From Chryseobacterium gleum (GTDB lineage Bacteria; Bacteroidota; Bacteroidia; Flavobacteriales_D; Sanyastnellaceae): 27,729 bases of DNA. The translations under genes and the position numbers were made by a program. The stretch spans positions 1-27,729 of the forward strand of contig CAMCUG010000003.1 of NCBI GenBank assembly GCA_945878835.1, written 5' to 3'. The notes under the pieces are model-generated. The model worked only from the letters and a program-made list of their open reading frames with translations, had not been told where the DNA came from and made no database searches. Shown here one piece after another: positions 8,455-16,149 of this stretch. How positions within the stretch are numbered: the first letter of the stretch is position 1; the number at the start of each line of letters is the position of its first letter.

Positions 8455-9099
8455 CTACTTTTTCACCCGAATCATCATTAATCCGTCGCGAAGCGGCAAA
8501 AGCACCTTCTCGCATCGACTGTCTTTCGCCACTAAATCATTCAACTCTTGAAGAACTTGTGTATCGAAATCCTTCTCTACAGGGGGTTCTAGAACCTTAC
8601 CACTCCAAAGGACATTGTCAATGAGAATGACAGATCCAGCTTCAACATGATTCAGGGTCCAATTCCAATAATGAAGGTAATTCCGCTTGTCTGCATCAAT
8701 AAAGACCAAGTCGAATGTTCCTTCAATTTCTGAAAAGGCATCCAAGGCGGCTTTGTAAATAGGCTTTATTTTATTTCCATTTTTATGTTGAAGGAAATAC
8801 TTGTCGTGCAACCAACTCAGTTCAACGTTCTCATCTATCGTAATTAATTCGCCATCTTCTTGAAGTCCATCGGCCAAACATAAAGCGCTATAACCCGTAA
8901 AAGTTCCAATTTCCAAAATGCGTTTGGGTTGAATCAACTGCGAAAGCAGACTTAAAAACCGTCCTTGTAAATGACCACTTAACATACGCGGATTAATAAC
9001 CTTCTGCCAGGTTTCAGCGGAGAGATTCTTCAACAATTCAGATTCATCGTCTGAGTGCTTCTCACAGTAATCCAATAAAGTAGATGAGATAAAATCCAT
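8455..9099 (-). CDS. Class I SAM-dependent O-methyltransferase (Methyltransf_3/COMT-like)
   Basis: A 214-residue cytosolic methyltransferase of the catechol/caffeoyl-CoA O-methyltransferase family. Visible signatures: SAM-binding motif I LEIGTFTGYS (62-71), acidic residue IDE after strand 2 (88-90), IDADK (134-138, metal and substrate site of the family) and DNVLWSG (161-167). Length is normal for the bacterial family (210-220). The start ATG at 9099 is divergent to the CPBP gene across a 32-base spacer, and the two promoters appear to overlap. The true acceptor cannot be inferred; many bacterial members are unassigned or hydroxylate/RNA-directed. Confidence 0.9.
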   Translation of the reverse strand: MDFISSTLLDYCEKHSDDESELLKNLSAETWQKVINPRMLSGHLQGRFLSLLSQLIQPKRILEIGTFTGYSALCLADGLQEDGELITIDENVELSWLHDKYFLQHKNGNKIKPIYKAALDAFSEIEGTFDLVFIDADKRNYLHYWNWTLNHVEAGSVILIDNVLWSGKVLEPPVEKDFDTQVLQELNDLVAKDSRCEKVLLPLRDGLMMIRVKK

Positions 9100-9126
9100 T
9101 GCGCGAAGTTACAAAGCTTACCTTTG
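9099..9126 (+). promoter_or_regulatory. Promoter of the CPBP-SUI1-rlmL operon
   Basis: TTG (9099-9101), 17 bases, then TACCTTTG (9119-9126), an exact -7 match. The start ATG at 9132 lies five bases after the -7 element, so the mRNA is probably leaderless or nearly so. This rules out the in-frame ATG-less extension upstream (from 9099), which would sit inside the promoter. Confidence 0.65.
9112..9120 (-). promoter_or_regulatory. Putative -7 element for the O-methyltransferase gene
   Basis: The minus strand reads TAAGCTTTG, i.e. TA-nnn-TTTG, one base longer than consensus, 12 bases before the ATG at 9099. It shares bases with the opposing TACCTTTG, so polymerase binding on the two strands would be mutually exclusive. 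Confidence 0.35.
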
Positions 9127-9131
9127 CATTT

Positions 9132-9746
9132 ATGAAACCGAGTAAGGAATTGTTTATGCGTATGGGTTTACTTACGCTGCTTGTTCCTTTGGTGATTGTT
9201 TCCATTCTCTATTACTTCAACACAACGGAATTTATGATCCCAGTTATCATTGGGAAAATGAATGTGTGGTTGCAATTGGGATTGGGTGTTGTTGGCGGAT
9301 TTGTTTTAAGTGGAATGACCTGGCTCATGGGGAAGTGGAAATACCTCGATGATGTGAATTTCGACTACACGCTGCGCTTAGGAATTTTCAATTTCAGTAT
9401 TCAAGAGATATTGTTTTTGAGTTTTTGTGCAGGAGTGGGAGAAGAAATAGTTTTCCGTGGAATGATACAACCGTGGTTAGGAATTTTAACTACGTCGTTT
9501 ATGTTTATAGCGCTTCACGGATACTTGAGTTACAGTTCATGGCCGAAAGTCATATTCGGACTCATCTTATTTGCGGTGGGAACGCTGTTAGGAATTTTAG
9601 GTGCATACGTAGGATTGCTTGCAGCCATTGTAGCGCACATACTTTATGACATTGTAGCCTTTCAGCGTATTCAAGCGGAATACGAAGAATTGAAAAAGAA
9701 ATCAATCATTCCAATTGCACATGAGCAAGAAGAACATCAAGAGTGA
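9132..9746 (+). CDS. CPBP-family intramembrane metalloprotease
   Basis: A 204-residue polytopic inner-membrane protein of the CPBP (CAAX protease/Abi, PF02517) family. The motifs are in order: EEIVFR (E104, E105, R109), FIALH (F125, H129) and HILYD (H169, D173); these residues form the proposed metal site in the family. About five to six membrane segments are apparent. The start at 9132 is chosen because an exact -7 promoter element ends five bases upstream. The stop overlaps the next gene by 26 bases, suggesting translational coupling. Bacterial CPBP proteins have varied or unknown substrates; linkage to translation genes here may be incidental. Confidence 0.88.
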   Translation: MKPSKELFMRMGLLTLLVPLVIVSILYYFNTTEFMIPVIIGKMNVWLQLGLGVVGGFVLSGMTWLMGKWKYLDDVNFDYTLRLGIFNFSIQEILFLSFCAGVGEEIVFRGMIQPWLGILTTSFMFIALHGYLSYSSWPKVIFGLILFAVGTLLGILGAYVGLLAAIVAHILYDIVAFQRIQAEYEELKKKSIIPIAHEQEEHQE

Positions 9747-10065
9747 AGGCGGATTTGTGTTCAGTACGAATCCTAACTTCAACATAGAAAATGAAAACAA
9801 GTCGGCAGTGACGCTTCCACCCAACGAACAGAAATTAAAAGTTTGGTTGGAAAAAAATCACCGTGGCGGAAAGACGGCCTCGGTAATTAAAGACTTCATC
9901 GGCAACGAAGAAGATTTAGAACAGTTAGCGAAAGTGCTAAAAAACAAATGTGGAACCGGTGGAAGTGCGAAGGATGGCGAGATCATTATTCAAGGCGACC
10001 ACAGAGAAAAGATTATTAAACTGTTGCAGGACATGGGTTATGCAGCTAAAAAAGCAGGAGGATAA
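9721..10065 (+). CDS. SUI1/eIF1-like translation factor (YciH family)
   Basis: A 114-residue protein with the SUI1 fold seen in eIF1 and bacterial YciH. Family signals are KVWLEKNHRGGKTASVIKDF (39-58) and AKDGEIIIQGDHR (83-95), the usual C-terminal hallmark. The N-terminal ~35 residues are a variable, polar extension. ATG 9721 is preferred over the TTG at 9715. The gene starts inside the CPBP gene (26-base overlap) and is followed by rlmL after one base. YciH is thought to influence start-site fidelity in bacteria; the role here is by homology. Confidence 0.9.
   Translation: MSKKNIKSEGGFVFSTNPNFNIENENKSAVTLPPNEQKLKVWLEKNHRGGKTASVIKDFIGNEEDLEQLAKVLKNKCGTGGSAKDGEIIIQGDHREKIIKLLQDMGYAAKKAGG
10056..10061 (+). 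promoter_or_regulatory. Strong Shine-Dalgarno-like sequence before rlmL
   Basis: AGGAGG ends five bases before the ATG at 10067. It also encodes the final Gly-Gly of the SUI1 protein, so coding may explain it in part. Bacteroidota genes rarely carry such a site, and it supports the start at 10067 over in-frame upstream codons. Confidence 0.6.
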
Positions 10066-10066
10066 A

Positions 10067-11278
10067 ATGGAGAAAATATTTCCAATCGTAGTTAAGACCA
10101 TGCAGAGCCTTGAGCCTTTGTTGGCGAAAGAAATGATTGACTTAGGCGCGACCGAAGTTGAAGAGGGTAGAAGAGTGGTTCGCGCGAATTGCGACCTTGA
10201 AACACTTTACAAAATAAACTACCGTACGCGTCTTGCGTTGCGCGTGCTTTGTCCGTTGCATTCATTTCAAATTCGAAAGGCCGACGATTTATACAACAAG
10301 GCCTATGAAATGCCTTGGGAAGAATATTTGCATGCAGACACCACGTTTGCCATTGATCCGCAAATATCTTCTTCCATGTTCACGCACTCGCATTTTCCTT
10401 CGCTTCGCGTGAAAGATGCAATTGCTGATCGTTTGAAAAAGGTCTACGGTTCTCGTCCAGATGTGAATCCGGAAAGTCCAGATGTGCAGATACATTTGCT
10501 CATCGATCAAGAAAAAGTTCAGATTTCATTAGACAGTTCAGGACGTTCACTCAACCAACGCGGTTATCGCGTGAATGGAGGAGAGGCTCCCATGAACGAA
10601 GTGTTGGCTGCAGGTATTATTGCCATTACCGGGTGGAGAGGAGAGACTCCTTTGTACAATCCGTTTTGCGGTTCAGGAACAATTGCTTTCGAAGCGGCTT
10701 ATGCGGCTTTGAATATCCCTGCCCAAAAGGCTTATCCGAAATTCAATTTTCAAACATGGTTGAATTTCGACGACGCGCTTTGGATGACTGTTCACGTTGA
10801 TGCGAACGCATTAATTGAAGATAAAGAGTTAACCATAGTGGCTTCCGACATCGATTACGATCAATTGAATGTAGCACGTAAAAATGGAAAGAACCTTCCG
10901 TTCAACGATGCCATTCGATTTGAAAAATCTGATTTCTTCAGCGAAGATAGTGTTCCTGAAGTTCCAGGATTAGTGGTATTGAATCCACCGTACGGAGAAC
11001 GCATGGAGATTGAAGAGTTGGAGAAAATTTATTCTGAAATAGGTTCCGTTTTCAAACACCGTTATTCAGGATCAACTGCTTGGATAATCTCTTCAGATTT
11101 GCAAGCACTTCATGCTATTGGCCTACGTCAGAAGCGTAAAGTAAAATTGATGAATGGAAAGTTGGATTGCGAGCTTCGCGGAATAGATTTATTCAGAGGA
11201 AAGCGCAACGAGCGCTTTGAGATTAAGCCGACAGATTCCGAAAATTTATCACCGGATTCGCATACATCTGAAGCATAA
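10067..11278 (+). CDS. rlmL: THUMP-domain 23S rRNA (guanine-N2) methyltransferase, RlmL type
   Basis: A 403-residue RNA methyltransferase resembling the N-terminal half of E. coli RlmKL and B. subtilis YpsC, expected to make m2G in 23S rRNA. The N-terminal ~160 residues are ferredoxin-like plus THUMP. The Rossmann domain shows NPFCGSGT (198-205, motif I), an acidic pair near SDIDYDQL (260-267) and the catalytic NPPYGER (306-312, motif IV for N2-methylation of guanine). Start ATG 10067 lies one base after the SUI1 stop. The last ~17 residues, after the usual FRGKRNERF ending, are a polar tail encoded antisense to the end of the acyltransferase gene (56-base overlap). The symbol is by similarity; RlmK is absent from the protein. 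Confidence 0.88.
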   Translation: MEKIFPIVVKTMQSLEPLLAKEMIDLGATEVEEGRRVVRANCDLETLYKINYRTRLALRVLCPLHSFQIRKADDLYNKAYEMPWEEYLHADTTFAIDPQISSSMFTHSHFPSLRVKDAIADRLKKVYGSRPDVNPESPDVQIHLLIDQEKVQISLDSSGRSLNQRGYRVNGGEAPMNEVLAAGIIAITGWRGETPLYNPFCGSGTIAFEAAYAALNIPAQKAYPKFNFQTWLNFDDALWMTVHVDANALIEDKELTIVASDIDYDQLNVARKNGKNLPFNDAIRFEKSDFFSEDSVPEVPGLVVLNPPYGERMEIEELEKIYSEIGSVFKHRYSGSTAWIISSDLQALHAIGLRQKRKVKLMNGKLDCELRGIDLFRGKRNERFEIKPTDSENLSPDSHTSEA

Positions 11279-12410
11279 TGTCACGCGCTATCTGAGTGAA
11301 ATTCTCTTTCGGAAGGTTCGTCTTTTTACGGTGTAAACTCAATTTGAAGGTATTGCCTCGAATGTAATTGCTGAAAGCTATTTTCTGAATTTGAGAGTAA
11401 TGATCCTTATACTCTTTCGTGCCGTTCAACAAATCGTATGCAATGTAATTTGTTGGCCAAAGATGAAAAATACGGTGCATCTCATTGTCAATGGCATGCG
11501 TTAAATAGCGATATTTTTCATTTTTATTTTGAATCGAACGCATATGTTCAATGTGCTCCTCGTTCAATGAATTTCCCATGGAAATATTTACGCGACCCTT
11601 GTGTCCGGTTATTCCTTTCAACATGGAAAGGAAATCTTCTCCTGACTTTTTCTCATACGAACCGAGTAACTTCAAATGCATCAGCTCGTTCGTCTTCATC
11701 ATATCACACGGATCGTATTCATAGCTCACAGCCATGGGAATTATGCTCAAAGCCTGCAATCCATCTTCAATATTATCGGAACTCATGGCGAACATCTTCA
11801 ACAAACCTGTCGCTGTTCTATCGTCGCCATCTTTGCTTCGGCCCTCGCGTTGCGCTATCCAAATGGAAGTGTGATCTTGAGTTAAAGTATGACGAATGTA
11901 ATTGGAAAGACGAAGGCTGTAATAGAACATCTCCTTAGCGTTTACATTTCTATTGACAATGAAATTCTTATTGGATCGAACAATATCTTCAACCACTTTC
12001 TGACGAATCAAGTTGTCGCCTATGGCTATTTGCGTGGTCTTGTGACCTTGTTCAAGAAGACTGACGTTCAAGATTGCGCTGTCGAGGATGATATCTCGGT
12101 GATTACTTAAGAACAGGTAAGGCTTGGTTTTATCAAGCGATTCAAAATTCGTGAAAGACAAGCCGCTGGTAGTTGTCTGAATCGCCATCTTGAAAGCGGG
12201 GCCTGATATTTCCGACTGAAACTCATCAACAGTAGTAACCTGACGAAGCATTTTTTGAATAGCAGAACGGCTTAATCCAGGAAAAACCCACTTAAGCATT
12301 TTATAAAATTCGGGGACTTCTATAATGCGCTCGATGGCAGCTCTTAATTCTTCGTCGTTATACGGACGAATGGGATCGAAATTAAAAACGTCTATCTGGG
12401 ATTCTTCCAT
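11223..12410 (-). CDS. 1-acylglycerol-3-phosphate acyltransferase-like protein
   Basis: A 395-residue acyltransferase of the PlsC/PlsB superfamily, in the long form common in Bacteroidota. The N-terminal FDPIRPYNDEE (11-21) is typical of this subgroup. The active-site block is SNHRDIILDS (102-111); the HX4D of the superfamily is replaced by H105 with Asp at +2 (107) and +6 (D110 is five residues on by the numbering of the following block), so alignment is needed to assign the partner of His. A second block, REGRSKDGDDRT (188-199), corresponds to the EGxR phosphate-binding motif. IIPMAVSYEYDP (223-234) is the third. No clear membrane segment is seen. It likely acylates a glycerolipid at the inner membrane. 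Divergent from the 12490 lipoprotein gene. Confidence 0.82.
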   Translation of the reverse strand: MEESQIDVFNFDPIRPYNDEELRAAIERIIEVPEFYKMLKWVFPGLSRSAIQKMLRQVTTVDEFQSEISGPAFKMAIQTTTSGLSFTNFESLDKTKPYLFLSNHRDIILDSAILNVSLLEQGHKTTQIAIGDNLIRQKVVEDIVRSNKNFIVNRNVNAKEMFYYSLRLSNYIRHTLTQDHTSIWIAQREGRSKDGDDRTATGLLKMFAMSSDNIEDGLQALSIIPMAVSYEYDPCDMMKTNELMHLKLLGSYEKKSGEDFLSMLKGITGHKGRVNISMGNSLNEEHIEHMRSIQNKNEKYRYLTHAIDNEMHRIFHLWPTNYIAYDLLNGTKEYKDHYSQIQKIAFSNYIRGNTFKLSLHRKKTNLPKENFTQIARDIMLQMYANPVINFRNLSA

Positions 12411-12415
12411 AGCTG

Positions 12416-12423
12416 CAAAAGTA
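12416..12423 (-). promoter_or_regulatory. -7 element for the acyltransferase gene
   Basis: The minus strand reads TACTTTTG, an exact TAnnTTTG match, ending five bases before the ATG at 12410. A leaderless or near-leaderless transcript is implied. No good -33 TTG is seen. Confidence 0.5.
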
Positions 12424-12454
12424 AGAAATACATAAGTTTTGAGCGTTTAAAGTC

Positions 12455-12485
12455 TTGGCGGAAATATGAACAATGTCTACTTTTG
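12455..12485 (+). promoter_or_regulatory. Promoter of the lipoprotein / FG-GAP operon
   Basis: TTG (12455-12457), 20 bases, then TACTTTTG (12478-12485), an exact -7 match. The ATG at 12490 follows after four bases. The alternative in-frame ATG at 12466 would lie upstream of the -7 element and is excluded. Confidence 0.65.
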
Positions 12486-12489
12486 GCAT

Positions 12490-13398
12490 ATGAATAAAAT
12501 GAAAGGATTACTTTTTGCCAGTGCTGTTGTATTTGTGCTAAGTTCATGTGAGGAAAAGAAAGTTCCGGCATCTTCAAGAAGCATTGAGTTAATTGGTGAT
12601 TTCGATGATACGTTATGGAATCAGAATTCGGGAACTATTTATTCATTGGCTTTGTATGCCGACAGTAGCTTTTACCTTCGCACCAGAGTAATTGGAGGAG
12701 AGGCGAAAACCTATTTAGGAAATTACAAACCCAATAAACAATGGGAAGTTCTAAATCTGAAGTGTGCGGACAGTACGAATGTGTTTTCAGTTCAAATTAA
12801 ATCAGTTGATCTATTGGAAATGAATACGAAAGATGGAATGAGTTCTATGTATCGTTCAACTAAAGTTGTAGGTACTTCTGGAACAGCTGTACTAAAAAAC
12901 AGAGTGAAATTATGGTCCTCGGCGAAGTCCATCGTCTATCAGTTGGTGAACGCAAATGAGTTAATCATTGATCAGTTATTTATTAATGCAATGACTCCTG
13001 AATACAAAGCGTTGTTGAGTTATTATTCTGGAAAATACGAATCGCCAGAATTAGTAAAATCGTTAAACTACAGTCAAGAGGAAATTCTAAAGTTGCAGGA
13101 ATTGTATTTTCCGAAACTCGTTGAACCTTCGGCTGATTTGAAAGATGCGCCTCCTATTGCTGATAAAATGCCAATGAAGTCATTGTTCTTCCTTAACAAT
13201 GGAGGAAAGGTTGAAGTGCAGTTGGTTGCGCTTAGCACAAAGGGCAACGACTATGCTAAAAAGGATTCTTGGGAATTGAATTCGGAAGGATGGAAGTTGT
13301 TGAGCTCTGAGTTTTCTGGCGTAACCGCACAGGTTGTCTATGACAATCCGAATGAGGTGAAGCTGCCGACTGGGGATATTATCATAAACACGAAGTAA
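12490..13398 (+). CDS. Lipoprotein of unknown function, 302 aa
   Basis: The N-terminus is a lipoprotein signal: MNKMKG, hydrophobic core, then lipobox LSSC with the lipidated Cys at residue 20, followed by EEKK. The mature protein is soluble and would sit on the outer or inner membrane. Residues ~30-90 (SLALYADSSFYLRTR, then YLGNYKPNKQWEVLNL) have the alternating beta pattern of NlpE-type or other small barrel domains, but similarity is too weak to assign. The rest has no motif I recognise. Start 12490 is fixed by the promoter ending four bases upstream. Its stop is one base before the TTG of the FG-GAP/ASPIC gene, so the two are almost certainly cotranscribed and coupled. Confidence 0.82.
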   Translation: MNKMKGLLFASAVVFVLSSCEEKKVPASSRSIELIGDFDDTLWNQNSGTIYSLALYADSSFYLRTRVIGGEAKTYLGNYKPNKQWEVLNLKCADSTNVFSVQIKSVDLLEMNTKDGMSSMYRSTKVVGTSGTAVLKNRVKLWSSAKSIVYQLVNANELIIDQLFINAMTPEYKALLSYYSGKYESPELVKSLNYSQEEILKLQELYFPKLVEPSADLKDAPPIADKMPMKSLFFLNNGGKVEVQLVALSTKGNDYAKKDSWELNSEGWKLLSSEFSGVTAQVVYDNPNEVKLPTGDIIINTK

Positions 13399-13399
13399 T

Positions 13400-16102
13400 T
13401 TGTTCAAAGCTGTTTCAAATATCATTATAATTATAAGCATTAGTAATAATGCTATTGGACAGTTTCAAGATTATTCCTCCGTTTGGACTATCCCTTCTGG
13501 AGCTTACGATGCATATTTTGGCAATGGCATCAGCGTTTTTGATTATGATCAGGATAATCTTGATGACATTACCATTGCCCAACCTTATCTTGGAATTTCA
13601 ACTTTTCATGTTGAAAACAATGTGCTAGTTCCGGACTTATTTCTGCCTTTGCCATTGAATCTTAAACAACTTATTTGGGCTGATTTTAACAATGATGGGG
13701 ATAAAGAGTTGTTTGTCACGGCTTATGGCGGAGGACTTTATTTATTTGATTATGAGGAAGGTCAATTGACTCAAATTGAGGGTGCTTTTAGCTCTTCAAT
13801 ATTTGGATATTTCTATGGTGCTTCAGCAGCTGATTACGATAATGACGGTGATCTAGACCTTTTTGTTTGTCAGTACTTTAACTATCAATATATAGGAAGC
13901 TACCCCAATTTACTTTTCAGAAATGATGGAAATTTTATTTTCACCGAGATTGGAGAATCCTTAGGTGTTAATACCATTACCAATAATTCGTTTCAATCGG
14001 TATGGCTAGATTTCAACAGAGACGGGTGGCAAGATTTGTACGTAATCAATGACAAGAACATACCTAATTTATTTTTTCAAAACAATAATGGCCTTTCATT
14101 TACAGAGATTGCAGGATTAAACAATTCAAATATTGCCATGTCATGCATGAGTAATTCAATTTCTGATTTTAATCGAGATGGCTTTTTCGATGTCTTTATT
14201 ACAGACGGACTAACTCCAGTACTGCTTAAAGGCGACATTTCTGGGATATTTACTGAAGTAGCCAATGAAGTGGGATTTGGTCCGTTTGATACGGGTTGGG
14301 GTGCTTTGTGGATTGATGATAACTTCGACGGCTGGGATGATCTTCACATTTGCCAAGGGGGCACGGTTCTTACGCCAATGAATAATCAATATTACCAAAA
14401 TAATGCCGGCTCATTCATTGAAATGAATTCATTCGATATTGAAACAAAAGTATCTTTTGTCAATGCAAAAGGGGATTTGAATGGTGACTGTTTTACTGAT
14501 TTTGTTGTTATGAATGCATCCCCCAATTCATATGATGTTTGGAAAGGAATATCAAATGAAAACAACTATTGTAAAATCGAACTTGAGGGAACAGTATCCA
14601 ATAAAGATGCTGCGGGGGCAATAGTTGAGGCCTATTCAAATTCGGGGTTGACTATGAAAGCGGTGCTCTACGGTGATAATTATATTTCACAAAGTTCAAA
14701 TGTACTTTTATTTGGATTGGGTGATTCTGAAATCATTGATTCAATTTCTATTTATTGGCCAAGTGGCTTGGTGGAAAAATTTTACAATATTGAAGTCAAT
14801 CATTCATATCTGGTTATTGAAGGCTCGTCTGAGATAACGAATACTCAACTTTTAACCTACGGTTTGAACTATTGTCACAATGCTGCAGGTATTCAAATTA
14901 CTCCAAGTGAGGAATGGGTGCATTGGCAATGGCAAGACGGGAATACCGACAACTCTATATTGGTTTTTTCTGATACTGTTTTGCATGCTACAGCTTGGAA
15001 TATCCAGAATCAAAGTTTTGATTTAATTTACAATGTATCTATTTCTTCGCCATGGCCTGAGATATCTATTAATTTATCGCAGTGTATAAACAATTCAAGT
15101 ATAATCTCGATACAGAAAAGTTCAGATTGGAGTTTATCATATGATCAAATTGAAATTTTCAACGACACCATTTACGCGCAAGCGGGCACTCATATTTTAA
15201 ATCTCACTCATAATTTTGGATGTTCTTTGGATTCACTAATTCAAATTGATGCCATTATTCCACCTCAAATAATTCAAGATATTCAGCCGTCCTGTCCTGA
15301 AAGTTTGGTTGAATTTTCAATAGGCATAGAGAACGAAGACATTCTAAATTACAGCCTGGAGGGATTAGAATCCTGGAATGGATCTTTAATTTCAGGTATT
15401 TATCCTTTTGTCATTACAGATGGCACGTTGAGTTGTGAATACTTCGACACGTTGGTCATTCAACAGAGAACTTTTCCAAACATATCCGTCGTAAATGATT
15501 CAATATGTGAAAACAGCATGAGTTCATTCGAAATCGAGATAAACGGAATTTCATCCGCAGATTGGTCGATAATCAATTCCGAATACCTAGAACAAGACAG
15601 TGTGCTTTCCGTTACTATTCAGGATACAATGGGATGCATTTATTCCGAAGATATTTCTGTATTGATTTCAAGTAATACTTCAGTTTTTCCTTTGGAGCAG
15701 ACAATTAACGGGCAACAAATTCTTTCGCTCAATCCTATCGGAGGTATTCCGCCTTATGCTATACTATGGCAAGATTCTTTAGTTGCTGATTCATTCGTGC
15801 TTAACTCGGATGGATGGGTGGTTTATGAAGTCACGGATCAATTAGGATGTACTCACATTGGCTCGTATTATTTTCAGCAGAGCAATGGTATCAATGAATT
15901 TCCGGAATATTTCGATTTGTTTTTGAATGGGGATATACTGGTTTGTTTCAATTGCAACAAATGCGCTTATTCAATATCGTCAATGAATGGTGCGCTCGTT
16001 AAAGTAGGTATTTTCCAAAACGAAAATATCAACCTGAGTGCACTTGCCGATGGGTTTTATCTAATTAAAGTCGAAAATAAGGTTGTGAAATTTGTTAAAT
16101 AA
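13400..16102 (+). CDS. Secreted FG-GAP/VCBS repeat protein with ASPIC/UnbV domain and T9SS sorting domain
   Basis: A 900-residue exported protein. The start is TTG at 13400, one base after the lipoprotein stop; no ATG precedes the signal peptide (FKAVSNIIIIISISNNAIG/Q). About seven FG-GAP-like blades follow, each with an Asp-rich calcium-type loop: DYDQDNLDD (48-56), DFNNDGDKE (95-103), DYDNDGDLD (145-153), DFNRDGWQD (204-212), DFNRDGFFD (256-264), DDNFDGWDD (306-314) and DLNGDCFTD (359-367). Residues ~388-474 match ASPIC/UnbV (GDNYISQSS, FGLGDS, YWPSG), as in CRTAC-like proteins. Then come ~350 residues of Cys-containing Ig-like sequence, and a type A T9SS C-terminal domain (SSMNGALV ... LADGFYLIKV). 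It should be cell-surface or secreted. Binding partner unknown. Confidence 0.9.
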   Translation: MFKAVSNIIIIISISNNAIGQFQDYSSVWTIPSGAYDAYFGNGISVFDYDQDNLDDITIAQPYLGISTFHVENNVLVPDLFLPLPLNLKQLIWADFNNDGDKELFVTAYGGGLYLFDYEEGQLTQIEGAFSSSIFGYFYGASAADYDNDGDLDLFVCQYFNYQYIGSYPNLLFRNDGNFIFTEIGESLGVNTITNNSFQSVWLDFNRDGWQDLYVINDKNIPNLFFQNNNGLSFTEIAGLNNSNIAMSCMSNSISDFNRDGFFDVFITDGLTPVLLKGDISGIFTEVANEVGFGPFDTGWGALWIDDNFDGWDDLHICQGGTVLTPMNNQYYQNNAGSFIEMNSFDIETKVSFVNAKGDLNGDCFTDFVVMNASPNSYDVWKGISNENNYCKIELEGTVSNKDAAGAIVEAYSNSGLTMKAVLYGDNYISQSSNVLLFGLGDSEIIDSISIYWPSGLVEKFYNIEVNHSYLVIEGSSEITNTQLLTYGLNYCHNAAGIQITPSEEWVHWQWQDGNTDNSILVFSDTVLHATAWNIQNQSFDLIYNVSISSPWPEISINLSQCINNSSIISIQKSSDWSLSYDQIEIFNDTIYAQAGTHILNLTHNFGCSLDSLIQIDAIIPPQIIQDIQPSCPESLVEFSIGIENEDILNYSLEGLESWNGSLISGIYPFVITDGTLSCEYFDTLVIQQRTFPNISVVNDSICENSMSSFEIEINGISSADWSIINSEYLEQDSVLSVTIQDTMGCIYSEDISVLISSNTSVFPLEQTINGQQILSLNPIGGIPPYAILWQDSLVADSFVLNSDGWVVYEVTDQLGCTHIGSYYFQQSNGINEFPEYFDLFLNGDILVCFNCNKCAYSISSMNGALVKVGIFQNENINLSALADGFYLIKVENKVVKFVK

Positions 16103-16104
16103 AA

Positions 16105-16133
16105 AAGGGTCTCGAAAGAGACCCTTAATTTTT
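16105..16133. terminator. Bidirectional terminator
   Basis: A 9-bp perfect stem (16105-16113 with 16118-16126, GGGTCTC/GAGACCC core) closes a GAAA tetraloop. T-runs flank it on both strands (AATTTTTT on plus; the preceding A-run is a U-run on minus). It serves the FG-GAP/ASPIC gene and the converging small lipoprotein gene. Confidence 0.9.
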
Positions 16134-16149
16134 TATTGAAGAGGGGAAA

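Noticed and set aside
9950..10066. In-frame extension of rlmL into the SUI1 gene
   Set aside because: The SUI1 gene occupies this stretch in another frame, and AGGAGG plus ATG marks 10067 as the start.
12466..12489. Upstream ATG for the lipoprotein
   Set aside because: It lies upstream of the -7 promoter element, and MNKMKG at 12490 gives a standard lipoprotein signal.
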